Part shown: piece after piece, positions 9,290-19,900 of the stretch | Layout of the letters: every line of letters starts with the position of its first letter | Position numbering within the stretch: the first letter of the stretch is position 1 | Assembly (NCBI GenBank): GCA_963575745.1 | Contig: CAUYUJ010001755.1 | Coordinates: forward strand, 30,001 to 94,000 | From: Prorocentrum cordatum | Lineage: Eukaryota > Sar > Dinophyceae > Prorocentrales > Prorocentraceae | DNA: 64,000 nt | Reading direction: 5' to 3' | The notes under the pieces: generated by a model | Seen by the model: the letters and a program-made list of their open reading frames with translations, nothing else | Database searches by the model: none | What the model was told of the DNA's origin: nothing | Position numbers and translations under genes: made by a program

Positions 9290-9640
9290 AGGCACGAGAA
9301 ACCTGCAACAAGAAACCCAACCCTGAGATCCCAGGACGTCCATTGTGATGGGCCTGTTTCCACCACCACCACCAGAAGTTGCAGGTGGAGGGGGTCCTCC
9401 TCCACCTCCTCCTCCTCCCCCTCCTCCTCCTCCACTTCGTCCTCCTCCTCCTCCTCCTCGTCCTCCACCTCCTTCACCCCGTCCAACTTATGGTGGCGGT
9501 GGAAAACAAGCCCATCACAGTGATTCTTCGTGTGGAAACGTCACGCTCTCCGTAGCGAAACCATCGAGACCCAAGCAGCCCAGGGCACCCTGGAGGCAGG
9601 CAAGGGTGTTCCTGGGCATGGGCCTCCACTGCACCTTGCC
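9290..9640 (+). repeat. Dispersed repeat B, copy 3, split by insertion
   Basis: The left part (CAACAAGAAACCCAACCCTG, ATCCCAGGACGTCCATTG) and the right part (ATTCTTCGTGTGGAAACGTC, CCATCGAGACCCAAGCAGCC, CCTGGAGGCAGGCAAGGGTG) are contiguous in copy 2 at 5940 but are separated here by the TIR element at 9344-9519. Confidence 0.8.
9344..9519. mobile_element. TIR element nested in repeat B
   Basis: Left end TGTGATGGGCCTGTTTCCAC then CACCACCA. The right end in complement reads TGTGATGGGCTTGTTTTCCA then CCGCCACCA, so about 28 bases agree with two mismatches and one indel. Inside is a (CCT)n core with CGT variants. It interrupts B copy 3 exactly at the GTCC-TTG position. A target duplication is not certain. 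Of the TIR elements here, this is the one with the clearest insertion evidence. Confidence 0.8.
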
Positions 9641-10482
9641 GACAGAGCGCAGTGGGCCCCCGGGACATCGAGCCCCCGCGTCGGCGACGAAGGAAGGACG
9701 CGCTCCCCTGGAGCCCCTCCCCCTCTCGGCTCGCGGGGGGACGCACGGGCAGGACAGCTCAGGGCAGCCGAGAACCAGCTCACGCAGCCGGCTGCCCCGG
9801 GCGCCCGATGGCGGCCAGGAGGCGCCCACGCACCGAGGAAGGACGCCTGGCGGCGCGGCGCAGCAAGCTTCGCAAGCACCCCCTACGGGGGACAAGCGCG
9901 TTCGACTACTCGCGAAGTAACTACTGGCAAATGGCCTGGACCCGCCGCGGGGGATCCGCGATGACTTACATCGAGGCAGACATGTGTTTTTTGTTCGGAC
10001 GTTTGCGAGTAGGCACTGTGCGAGTAGTGCAACGCGCTGGGCGATATGGGGAAATCAAGGAGGTACCGATACCGCTGATCCCTGGACCTCTCCCGGGGTG
10101 CGCCCCAGGACGCCCAAAGGTGAATGGCAACAGTGTGGGTACCTTGTCCTCCTCTCCCAGTCCTGGGGAGCCTTGACCTCTGTCAGTTTCCCGTTTCGGC
10201 TTTCCGTTCGCTGTGGTCGCTGGTCCCAACATTGGTCCCACCTGGTCGTAGCAGTCCCTTCGTTTCGTCGTGTCTGGGCGCTTCTGGCCGCCGGGTTACT
10301 CGCCTCCGCGCTGCGTGCCGGAGGAGCGTTGGGCTCCCCTCGCGCGCAAAGGCTCAGCATGCCATGTGCACTCGAGGAACTGGAGCAAATTGTTTTTCCT
10401 TTGCATACGGCACGTTCTGACTCGTGTTCCTGACAAGCCCGCCGCCGCCTTCTCCCATCCTGCCCTTATGCTGCTCCCATCG
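9641..10482. other. No gene seen
   Basis: Unique GC-rich sequence. The only repeat noticed is a fragment of family T at about 10078-10105 (CCTGGACCTCTCCCGGGGTG). Confidence 0.45.
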
Positions 10483-10660
10483 TTCTTAAAGACCACGTAC
10501 CAGAAATCAATTTCGAGCAGCCCGATACGTATCGAAACAATGTCGCGCGAGTACCGCCTCCCAGGGACCGGCGCGTGAGAGCCGGAAAATTCCCGAACTC
10601 TCTTGGTGCTCGAATATCTTTCTGGTGGCCAAGGCTACTTCAGGTTGGAACATCACAGTC
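10483..10660 (+). repeat. Dispersed repeat D, copy 1
   Basis: Shares GACCACGTACCAGAAATCAA, TTTCGAGCAGCCC, CCTCCCAGGGACCGGCGCGT, TTGGTGCTCGAATATCTTTC and TTCAGGTTGGAACATCA with copies at 26005 and 35530. The right-hand half is best conserved. Class unknown. Confidence 0.65.
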
Positions 10661-10769
10661 CTGCCTCCTCGTCCGGACCGATCGGCGCTGCCCGCGCTCG
10701 TGCCGGCAGAGGCGAGCACAGGCCCTCCGCGCTGCCAGGGGCCGCAGAGCCGCGCGGGGGCAGGGTTCG

Positions 10770-10798
10770 GATATATCTATATATATATATATGTATAC
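10770..10798. repeat. (TA)n tract
   Basis: Short TA dinucleotide run in GC-rich surroundings. The following 10800-11149 is unique with no recognised gene. Confidence 0.85.
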
Positions 10799-11149
10799 AT
10801 GCACAAGGCTGCATTGGCGCTTCGCGCCATGCACCTTGTTCCTTGAAGCGTTGGAATGGTTGGCCCGTGGTGCCATCCTTTTTTCCATTTTAGCCGCGGT
10901 CCGCTGGTTCGTACTTCGGAGAAGCGCAGGAAGAGCAGAAAGGGGGGCAATCAGCCTGGGACGGGCCAAAATTGCGAGTTGGAGGCCGCGGGCGCATGGA
11001 ATGGCGCACATAAGTGGGGGCCGCGCGGGAAACAACTGGAAAATTGGTTGCGAACCCAGGATTATGAGCATAATGCGGCTATTCTTCCGGGAATGTCAGA
11101 TGAAGGGGGCGCGGGGCGGCGGAGTGGTGCGATTTCGAAGGCGGCGGGT

Positions 11150-12145
11150 TTGACGGGCAGGGTGTTGGTCGGCTTGGCTCTTGTGAGCCGTCGGGACCCC
11201 CTTTTGAGGGCCGCTGGGCCGCCTTGGAGCGCTGAAGCCCTTCGAGTGGGTTCCCGGGGGTTCTCCCGGAGCCTTGTGGAGCGGTCTGACCGTCTTGGAC
11301 CGTTTTGGGGCGCGTCTTGGACCGTCTTGGGGCTTTTCAGGACGCTCAGGGAGCCCCTTGGGGCGTTGTGGAGCGGTTTGGGGGGCCTTCTTGGGCGGTC
11401 TTGGAACGTGGGAAACCTGAATAAGCGAGGACGCTGAAAACATTGAAAAGCTAATGGGAAAGTAACATGTTTGAATGTTTTTGGAGCCTCACCGAAACGT
11501 CTTAGGGGGCCTCCCGAGGCCTTTTGGAGCTCTGTTGGGGCTTCCTTGGGCTGTTTCGGGGCGGGAGGCTCGTATTTTCAGATCGTGGTCCCCCCTAGGG
11601 CTCCTCTTTGGGCCGTCTTGGAACGTTCGTGGGCCATCTCGGACGCGTCTTGGACCGTCTTGGGGCTTTCTCAGAGCGCTCTGGGAGCCTCTTGGGCCGT
11701 TGTGGGGCGGTTTGGGGAGCTTCTTGGGCGGTCTTGGAGCGTCGGACACCCGAAAAAGCGAGGACGTTGAAAACATTGAAAAACCACAGGAAAAGTAGTA
11801 ACAATTTGGAATCGTTTTGGAGCCTCACCGGAGCTACTCATGGGGCTTCCAGAGGCCCTGTGGAGCTCTCCTGGGGCCTCCTTGGGCCTTCTCGGGGCGG
11901 GAGGCTCGTATTTTCAGTTCGTGGTCCCCCCTGGGGCCCCTTTTTGGGTTGTCTTGGAGCGTTCGTGGGCCATCTCGGGCGCGTCTTGGACCGTCTTGGG
12001 GCGCTCTCAGCGCGCTCTGGGAGCTTCTTGGGCCATCGTGGAGCGGTTTTGGGAGCTTCTTGGGCGGTCCAGGAGCGTCGGAAACCCGAAAAAGCGAGGA
12101 CGCTAAACACATTGGAAAAACCAATGGAAATTCAATGATTTTGTT
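11150..12145. repeat. Three tandem ~335-bp units
   Basis: The marker AAGCGAGGACGCTGAAAACA recurs at 11422, 11756 and 12092, giving periods of 334 and 336 bases. Each unit contains CTTGGACCGTCTTGGGGC, TTGGGCGGTCTTGGAGCGTC and GGGAGGCTCGTATTTTCAG. The unit is built from the complement of the CCAAGACGG word seen in other blocks. Frames stay open through it on both strands (up to about 255 codons) with no known protein; I take them as repeat artefacts. Confidence 0.9.
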
Positions 12146-12390
12146 CTCTCGGGCCCCTTTGAGAACGGTCTTGGGGCTCTCGCGGAGGATCTTCAAGGCC
12201 ACCCGGGTGCTATCCTGGACTGTCTTGGGTGTCTGTGTGGGCTTGCGCCGACCGATTTGGCACTGCCGCCCGCCTGCGTGCACGCCTTGGAAACGATTTT
12301 CGGCCGCCCCCGTGGCACGGATCGGGGGGGTCCCGTTTCGGGGGGGGGGGTCCGCACCCCCGGAATTATAAAAATTTAGAGAAGGGACTA

Positions 12391-12400
12391 TATGTATGTA

Positions 12401-12439
<39 letters not shown>

Positions 12440-12861
12440 GTGTGCATGTATGTATGTATGTATGTATGTATGTATGTATGTATGTATGTATGTATGTATG
12501 TATGTATGTGTGTGTATGTATGTATGTATGTATGTATGTATGTATGTATGTATGTATGTATGTGTGTATGTATGTATGTATGTATGTATGTATGTATGCA
12601 TGAATGTATGTATGTCTGTATGTATGTATGTCTATGTGTATGAATGTATGTATATATGTATATATGTATATATGTATGTATGTATGTATGTCTGTCTGTC
12701 TGTATGTATGCGTGTATGTGTATACTTACATACATACATACAGCCATACATACATACATACATACATACATACAGACAGACAGACAGACAGTCAGACAGA
12801 CTGACATACATACATACATATACATCGACATCGACATCGACATAGACATAGACATATATAC

Positions 12862-12908
<47 letters not shown>
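12391..12908. repeat. Tetranucleotide inverted repeat
   Basis: (TGTC)n and (TGTA)n run from 12391 to about 12720, then the complement (TACA)n and (GACA)n from 12723 to about 12815. These are followed by (CATCGA)n, (CATAGA)n and a (TA)n tail ending at 12908. The switch of strand at TGTGTATACTTACA gives two arms able to pair over roughly 100 bases. Frames through it (Met-Tyr-Val-Cys or Tyr-Ile-His-Thr repeats) are not genes. Confidence 0.9.
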
Positions 12909-12910
<2 letters not shown>

Positions 12911-13038
12911 GCCACGCCTTCGACGAACTCCGAAGCCCTGCCCCCGCCGCCCTTGGAGCTGTCTGACTCGCTCATCGGCGAGGGGACGGGTTCGGACTTC
13001 GCCGACGACCAGTCCCGACCCCCTTCGTCCGGCCCGAC

Positions 13039-13240
13039 TTTGAGCAGGGACCGGCCGTCCCGGCATTTCTATAGGCTTACCCCGACATGTTCGTAGAACC
13101 CAGAAATGCTCCAAGAACAAAGACAATGTTCTCAGAACAAACTCCCGATGAGTGAAAGCAAGACAGTCCCAGCCAGAAATGCTCTGAGGACCTTTCGCGG
13201 AAACCACAAACGGTCCTTCGAACATTGTTCGGTAGCGCTG
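13039..13240 (+). repeat. Dispersed repeat E, copy 1
   Basis: Pairs with 25244-25450: AGCAGGGACCGGCCGTCCCG, GCATTTCTATAGGCTTACC, AATGTTCTCAGAACA, CAAGACAGTCCCAGCCAGAA, TTTCGCGGAAACCACAAACG. It contains imperfect copies of the palindrome GTTCTTAGAAC, which is better kept in copy 2. Confidence 0.75.
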
Positions 13241-13499
13241 CCAGCGCGGCCAGCGCTAGTCGGACCAGCGCTGCCCGCGCTCGTGCCAGCAAGAACTGCG
13301 CACGGTCCAGCCGTGCTGCCAGGGGCCGCCTTGGCCGCGGGGGGAGGGTGGCGGCGGGGGGGGCGCGCCTCTTCAGGAAGTACAGGGCGTTGCTCGCCTC
13401 GCCCTCGGTCACCACGCGCTGCCCTGCGGCCCGGGCGCCACGCCGGCCGAGAATGTCGCACGGTGGCTTGCACGCCCCCCCCTCTTCTCGCTCGTTTTC

Positions 13500-13670
13500 T
13501 TTGTTGTTTGTTCCTCTCTCTCTGTCTCTCCTCTCCCTCCTCTCCCTCCTCTCTGGCCCCTCTCTCTCATGTTTGCTTGCCTCTCCCTCTCCCTCACTCT
13601 CGGGATGTGTATGCAGATGTCGCGCACCCAGAGAGAGAGATAGAGAGAGAGAGAGATAGCCTCCCTCAAT
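13500..13670. repeat. CT-rich then GA-rich tract
   Basis: CTCTCC words to about 13605, then AGAGAGAGAT words at 13630-13662; the two blocks are complementary. Confidence 0.85.
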
Positions 13671-13699
13671 TGGGGTGGACGAGAGGGGTCGCAGCAAGG

Positions 13700-14560
13700 G
13701 GGGGCAGATCAACTGCAGACACCTGGTTTACCCCGCTCTTCCAGGCGATGGATGAGGGCCGCGTGTCGGAGTAGGGACGTGGCGGCGAAGCTGGAACCAG
13801 CTTCATGCAACAATTGTCGTAACCATTCCCTTTATTACTTCCCCACTTTCGACCGACACGACGTTCTGCCCTGACGATGGGCTAGCTGATAATGAGATCC
13901 CGAACAAGTCTGACACATACGGTTACCAAGGAAAAGATGTCATCTGGTGCTGCTGCGACTCATACAAGGACAAATGCACCTAGAGTCACCATCAAGACCG
14001 CTGCTACCGCGGCCACCGCTGCTGCTGCTGCCACTGCTATGGCGATGGCCATCGGCACAACCACTGCCATGACTACGACCTCTACTACCTAAAACCAAAG
14101 TGCGCACGCACATATTGGCAGTGACGCGTCGGGTCGATTCTGATGCGGTTTGTGGCAAGTAGTTGACGTTCTCAGACAAACCGGGGAATAGCAAGCGGGG
14201 CCGTGAGCATTGACATGTTTGAACGCTTGGCGCGAGTCCTCAGACAACTCGCGGCCGCGCGCGATGACAGTTGCTAGGTCTTGGCCCGAGATGGATCCGC
14301 CTTTAGGAGTATGACAGTGCGGTTCCTAAACGCGGGTGCTCTTGCTTTCGTTATTTCTTTCTCTCTCTCTCTCTCCCTCTAACCATACCTCTTCGTTTTT
14401 AGCTCGGCTATCTGTCACTCTAGATCGCTCTGTATTTGCAATGCCTCCGATGTTTTTTCTCAACCCTCTCCCTCTCGACCACCGTATGCAACATTCAACG
14501 CACTTACATTCCGACTAGTACTGCGACTGCCCAATCCCCGTCCAACTCAGTATACTCCAG
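13700..14560. other. No gene seen
   Basis: Mostly unique sequence. A GCTGCTGCTGCC stretch lies near 14018 and a CT run at 14366-14385. No repeat family copy or convincing frame. Confidence 0.45.
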
Positions 14561-14569
14561 AATCTCCTC

Positions 14570-15015
14570 ATCCTCATCCCCATTGCTTCCACCTTCCACC
14601 TTGTTCCCATCTCCTCCCGCCTCCTCCTCCTCCTCTCGCCTCCTCCTCCTCCTCCTCCTCCTCCTCCTCCTACTCCTCCTCCTCCTCCCCCCTGCTAATC
14701 TGCGAACCTCCCAGAGATACCCAAAGCCCCCCCCCCACGCCCCCGAACAAGCACGCAAGAACTTTCACGACTCCAACTGGGCGCCCTGGGAACGCTTAAC
14801 ACCTGAATCTCCTCCGTCTCCGACTCGTCGTCCTCCTGCTCCTGCTTCTGTGTCTCCTCCTCCTCCTCCTCCTCCTCCTCCTCCTCCTCCTCCTCCTCTC
14901 CTCCTCCTCCTCCTCCTCCCCTCCTCCTCCTCCTCCTCCTCCTCCTCCTCCTCCTCCTCCTCCTCCTCCTCCTCTCCTCCTCCTCCTCCTCCTCCTCCTC
15001 CTCCCTCCTCCCCTC
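14570..15015. repeat. Long (CCT)n microsatellite
   Basis: Three CCT blocks; the longest run is 14853-15003, with a few CTC slips. It makes the 316-codon plus frame and the 139-codon minus frame here, neither of which is a gene. Confidence 0.95.
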
Positions 15016-15723
15016 CTCCTCCCCTCCCCTCCCCCCTCCCCCCTTCCGCCTCCGCCTCCTCCCCTTCGTCCGCCTCGTCCTCTTCCGCCTCCGCGCCCGA
15101 CTCCTCCCCCCGCTCCGTCTCCTCGTCGTGCCTGCCCTGGTCCTCGCCTCCTGCCCGCTACCCCCGGCGTACGTCCCCCCATCCGCCCCCTCCCCCCGCC
15201 CCCATCCTTCACCAACTCCGCCGCCCCCGCATCTGTGCTGGGGTACCTACGTCACCTTGGCCACGACCTCGGTGGTACAAATCATTCGACAGTCTCCCCA
15301 GACATCATACCCAGGGGGTAATCGAACCTCCATACATACTCACCCCACCAGTCTCACACAGATGCGTGCCGCCGACATGTTGTTGACAACTCCCCCCCAA
15401 CCGCTTCTTGGGGGGCCACGCACGGGTTCTCAAAACGGGGGCTCCGCTCCTGGTGGCACCCGGGTCTCAGCCTTCCCCGGGGCGACGCCGCGTTCAGGAT
15501 GCAACCATATTCGGCCTCTGCAGAAACTTGAACACTGGGAGACGCGGCGGCCCCTGGGAGCGGCGCCCACAGACTTGCCAATGAACACACTGTGTGAAGC
15601 ACGCCACCGAGGGACACGATGCTCTACACATTCCAGCAAACAAATTTCACAGAGGAGCGGGAACACCGTCAAACCATGTGTGAAAGGAGTGGTGGCCAAC
15701 AAAAAAATACCTCCGCACTCCCC

Positions 15724-16894
15724 TCACCGCCCTGGACAGATGGCGGCACACACTGATAACACGTACTTCTCCCTGCTGGTGGCCGAGCAAGTGGTACAGA
15801 CGAACTCTTTGTCGGGCTGGTCTCGCTTGAACGCGTCAAGGAGATGGCATCGCTGCCCCAGGGTCAGCGTCCGCTTGATGTCGGCGTCTACATCTGCTTG
15901 CCGATCCTCGAGCCTCCTATTCAAGCGAGGTCGACTTGCTCCTCGAGGTCTGCCTTGACCACGCAGAAGCCTGGCCCATTGGCCCATACGTCCAACGTCA
16001 GCCTTACCCCTTGCAACTAATACGTACGAGTTGAGACTCCAAGTTTCTTCACTCACCCCAAAAGTGGCGCAACGACATGGTACCCTTGCTGGCGTGCCCC
16101 ACGGTTGTGTAGCCATCCTTTCACTTCAACAATGAACTCTCGGCCTTTGAGGCCCTCGACCCCCGTCTCCTCGTCATCGGTCCATATCAATGCTGAACGG
16201 ATGGTGGCAATCCGCATCGCTCGGATCTGGTAACTCCGTCTTGTGTCCATACTAAATCTCGCCACCGTTGCCTACTGGACAACGTCTGAACACTTCATAT
16301 TGTCCCTGATGTTCGCCTCCAGCTTCGGTATCTGCCAACCGGGTTTCGGCAACGCTTCCGGTTCAGGCTGAACTTTTAAACACGTGTTATTGTTGGCCGT
16401 CGCCATACCCAACGAGTGCACGATCCACAAGGTATGCAGATGGCTGGCGAATGTCGCCCTGCACTTGAAACCACGAGCTGCACGAACACCAAGCGGTATA
16501 AAAGCTCGGATCTCTTTGTGCGCGTCTCTCCGACCCATGGTACATCGACATGTGTAAGCCCGCCCGTGCTAAGGTAGACACGTAACGAACCATCATCTCG
16601 ATCGTCGCGCCTTGCACGTATTCATCAGGCGTGACCACAGGAAGGCCAGTGGCAACATCAAAGACGACTGGAACCCCACCCTATGCACATGAAAATGAAA
16701 CGGTTGATGTGTCATCCGCTCTCCACTGTGGCTGACCGAAGTGCTAGGCGATTAGTGGCAATGAGCTCTGCCCATGCCAGCATTGTTTGGACTCCATCGT
16801 GGTAGGGATGATTGGTGCACATGTCCCCATCATATTGAGTACCACTAGGTCCCTCACGCATGTCCAGGAACAACCTGCCGACATCACCAGACAT
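15724..16894 (-). pseudogene. Unidentified minus-strand coding-like block
   Basis: Five minus-strand frames follow each other with protein-like composition and almost no simple repeats: 16894-16712 (LFLDMREGPSGTQYDGDMC), 16640-16387 (VVTPDEYVQGATIEMMVRYV), 16538-16272 (GMATANNNTCLKVQPEPEAL), 16265-16053 (SALIWTDDEETGVEGLKGRE) and 16116-15724 (TLGQRCHLLDAFKRDQPDKE, with a CTTC then a later C). They are in different frames, so this is either several short exons or a decayed gene or element. I do not recognise a family. No splice sites were assigned. The lack of repeats over more than 1 kb is unusual for this window and argues for a once-coding block. Confidence 0.35.
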
Positions 16895-17029
16895 CTTGAA
16901 GCGGCCGCGGTCCAGCGGTATAGCCGCAGGTCCCAGGTGCTGAGGCGCCAGGACGGGAGGGGCGATCGCTCGCTGGTGATGCTGAGGTGGGGCTGGTGTG
17001 GCTGTAGTTGCTGGTGGTACTGGTGGCCC

Positions 17030-17115
17030 CCTTCCGCCCCATACTCTTGGCCATACTATTTCCGCCCCTTCCGCCCCATACTCTTGGTCGCCCCCTTCCG
17101 CCCCATACTCTGGCG
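17030..17115 (+). repeat. Three ~30-bp units
   Basis: CTTCCGCCCCATACTCTTGG occurs three times with TGGC or TGGT spacers, the last copy ending TCTGGCGG. The stretch 17116-17640 is unique, with no gene seen. Confidence 0.8.
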
Positions 17116-17639
17116 GAGGTGGAGGTGCAAGTCCCGTGTCGGCCTCTTGCCCATTGTGGTGCGGAAATGCCTGCCCATTGCTTTCCCGTGTCGGCCTCTC
17201 GTCCTCCGTGATGCCCGATTCGTTGCGATGCGCTGTTACTTCCTTGATTCTGGAAGTGCTCGGATATGTCGCTTCAACTGCTGTCGCAATCGCCGCCCCA
17301 CAAATCTCGATGTTGCTGGGGACCTAACTGAGCCGCCTCCTCCTCTCGGGACGGATGGAAAGGGAAGGTAGCAGGGCTGGGGGACAGCGAATCAGCTGCA
17401 CGTATACGTCTGGCTTTCCTCGCGCATCCCGGCGCTGGAATGGGCCACGTATCGGGGAACGTGTCTGACGACGGAGCTGAGACGAGCTGCCCCCTCTGCA
17501 GTCCCTCCTTTCGTCCGAGCAGATCCTCATCCACTTCCAGCCCCCCCCATGACCTGGATGCATCTGGAGGTCCCCAAGAGACCCAGGAGGCATCCAAAGG
17601 CCCAAGAGAAGCCATCAACGTACACTTGCCTCCATCCTG

Positions 17640-17762
17640 TAACCAGGGGGGACAACAACTGATGCCGCTACTCCCTGGACCTCTCCTGGGGTGCGTTCTG
17701 ATTCGAATTTCGAGAAGAATCCAGCGGTGGCGACGAGGGCTTCCCAGGAGGCCAACAACAAA
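17640..17762 (+). repeat. Dispersed repeat T, copy 1
   Basis: CTGGACCTCTCCTGGGGTGC, then ATTCGAATTTCGAGAAGAAT and GCGGTGGCGACGAGGGC. These match the complement of 26279-26376. The first 20 bases also occur at 10078-10105. Confidence 0.55.
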
Positions 17763-17969
17763 TGTGAAAACGAGACAAACGTAGCGGTATGGGCACCCTT
17801 TCCTCCTCCGAGTAACATCGATCCTCCTCCTCCTCCTCCTCCTCCTCACCATGCTCTGTCACGAGTCCTGCGTCCACCGCGTCCATCGAAAAGCTCGAAC
17901 AGACGACGTCCTGGGAAGCCGGGCCGCTTGCAAAAACCATCCCGTCTCGCGCCGCCCGTTCTATTTGGA

Positions 17970-18175
17970 GGGGGGGAGGGGGAGGAGAGGGAGAGGGAGG
18001 ATCAAGATAGAGAGGAAGGGGGAGGCGAGGGAGTGGGAGGGGAAGGAGGGGTGGGGAGAGGGAGAGGGAGAGGGAGAGAGGGGCACGGGAAGAGAGGGAG
18101 GCGGAGGGAGCGGAGAGGGAGGAGAGGGAGAGGGCGGGGGAGAAAAGGGAGAGGGAGGACCACGACAGAGGGGCT
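17970..18175. repeat. (GGGAGA)n purine tract
   Basis: GAGGGAGAGGG words throughout; a short (CCT)n lies upstream at 17823-17847. Confidence 0.9.
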
Positions 18176-18483
18176 CAGGGACACACAAGTCTGCCACCGT
18201 GCCTGCGCGGAGCGCGCGTGTTGGAATCCTCCACTGGCCCCTATGGGAATGCTTTTATAAGTGTTTTTCTAGGGCCGACGCCCCCCCCCGGCACCGGCGC
18301 GTCCCTCGAAAACCGCCCCCCCTGAAATTGCTTCACCGCGCTCTTCTCGGCCTCCAGACAGTCAGGATTGTTTCCAAGACGGCTTCCAAGACAGCCAACA
18401 CGACAGCAAAGCGGCTCCATGTGGCCCAAGGCAGGTCCACAGCCTCGCAAGAGAGCCTCACGGCGGCTCAAGATACAGTGCGT

Positions 18484-18682
18484 GCACGGCCGCAAGAAAT
18501 CCTCGCAAGAAACCCAACCCTGAAAGCCCGCGCGCGAGGTGCACCCCAGGGGAATCCCAGAGCACCCTTACCGCAGCAGCCTCTTCGACGGCTGCGGAAA
18601 TGCACTGCGCAGCTTGCGGAGTGAAGAAACCCAGGGTACCCTGACGAGAAGTGCATGGTTTCTTGGTGCGCGCCCCCACTGC
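18484..18682 (+). repeat. Dispersed repeat B, copy 4 (diverged)
   Basis: GCAAGAAATCCTCGCAAGAA then ACCCAACCCTGAAAGCCC. After about 90 unrelated bases it resumes with AGAAACCCAGGGTACCCTGA, TGCATGGTTTCTTGGTGCG and CCCCCACTGCA. Confidence 0.55.
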
Positions 18683-18689
18683 AGCCCAC

Positions 18690-19720
18690 GAGGGCCTCAA
18701 GACGGTCCGAAGGGCTCCAAAGACAGCCCGAGAGAGCTCCAAGAGGCCTCCCTATGGGAGGCAAAAGCAATCGATGGTCCACAGTGCTTGAGGGTCCTTG
18801 AGGGACTCGCCTGCTCGGGTTTGCGGCCACCACAGGAGACCCAAGAGGCTTCCAACATGCCTCCAAGATATCTCCAAGACAGCCCAAGAGGCCTTTAAGA
18901 TGGCCCCAAGTCAGCCCAAGAGGACCCACAGATCGCCAACATGCGCTCAAATAGGGCCCCAAGACGGCAGTGAACCGCTCCAATAAAGCAACACGACGGC
19001 CCGAAGATGCCTCCTTGGCTGTCTCTGGCGGTCGGAATCCCTAACATGCCAGGACCTCATAATCATTTAGAACAAAAAACAGGGAACTCAATGGTTTTGG
19101 CCTGATCGGGCGTTCCTGGAGGGCCTCTTGGAGACCTCTTAGGCCGTCTTGGGGACCTCTTGTCTGTCTTGGTGCCGTCGTGGGAGACTTCTGGCCTCCA
19201 GGACGGCTTCCGAGGCAGCCAAGATGACGCCAAGATGCCCCAACATGGCCCGAGACGGCTCGAGGAGCTCCCAAGACAGCCCCACGACAGATCAAGAGGC
19301 CCCCAAGACGGCCCAAGAGGACTCCAAGAGGCCCTCCAGAAAAGCCTGAGGAGGCCAAAGCAAGTGATTTTCCTTTGGTGTTTGGACGGTGCTGAGCTCA
19401 CCTGTTCGGGTTTTGGACCGCCCAAGACGGCCCAACATACCTTCAAAATGCCCCCAAGACAGCCCAAGAGTCCCCCAAGAAGACCCGAAGCCGGCCCAAA
19501 ATGATCCAAGTTTCGCCCAAGGGGCTCCCAAGAGGGCCCAAAAACGGCCGTGAACCGCTCCAAGAGGGCACCGACGCGGCCTAGAGATGCCCCCAAGGCG
19601 GCCTCCATAGGCGTCAGACGGGCCAAGGAGTCCCCTAAGGCGACCCAAGATGCCCGACGATGCCCCCAAGAAGCTTTCAGAAAGCTCCAAGGAGGCCCGC
19701 AGGAAGCCCCACGAACCCTC
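18690..19720. repeat. CCAAGA-type degenerate short-period repeat
   Basis: Words of the form CCCCAAGACGGCCCAAGAGG recur every 10-13 bases on one strand (18690-19010 and 19195-19720). The complement, GGCCTCTTGGAGACCTCTTAG, lies between at 19105-19190. Frames with KTAQEAPKR- or GLLGRLG-like sequence come from this repeat. The same class occurs at 11150, 23530, 37470, 44700, 46380, 47285 and 52880. Confidence 0.85.
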
Positions 19721-19744
19721 ATGAAGCTGTATTCTCCTTATCCT

Positions 19745-19900
19745 CATCTTCTCCCTCCTCCTCCTCCTCCTCCTCCTCCTCCTCCTCCTCCTACTCCTCC
19801 TCATCCTTCTCCCCCTCCTCCTCCTCCCCCTCCTCCTCCTCCTCCTCCTGGTCCTCCTCCTGGTCCTCCTCCTCGTCGTCCTCCTCCTCCTCCTGCCCCT
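19745..19900. repeat. (CCT)n microsatellite
   Basis: CCT triplets with CCTGGT and CGTCGT variants. The stretch 19901-20394 is unique; 20395-20550 is purine-rich. No gene was recognised up to 20745. Confidence 0.93.

Noticed and set aside
12391-12975. Tyr-Ile-His-Thr and Met-Tyr-Val-Cys repeat proteins
   Set aside because: Direct translations of the tetranucleotide array.
15300-15330. tRNA B-box GGTTCGATTACC on the complement
   Set aside because: Flanks do not form a T-arm stem or acceptor stem.
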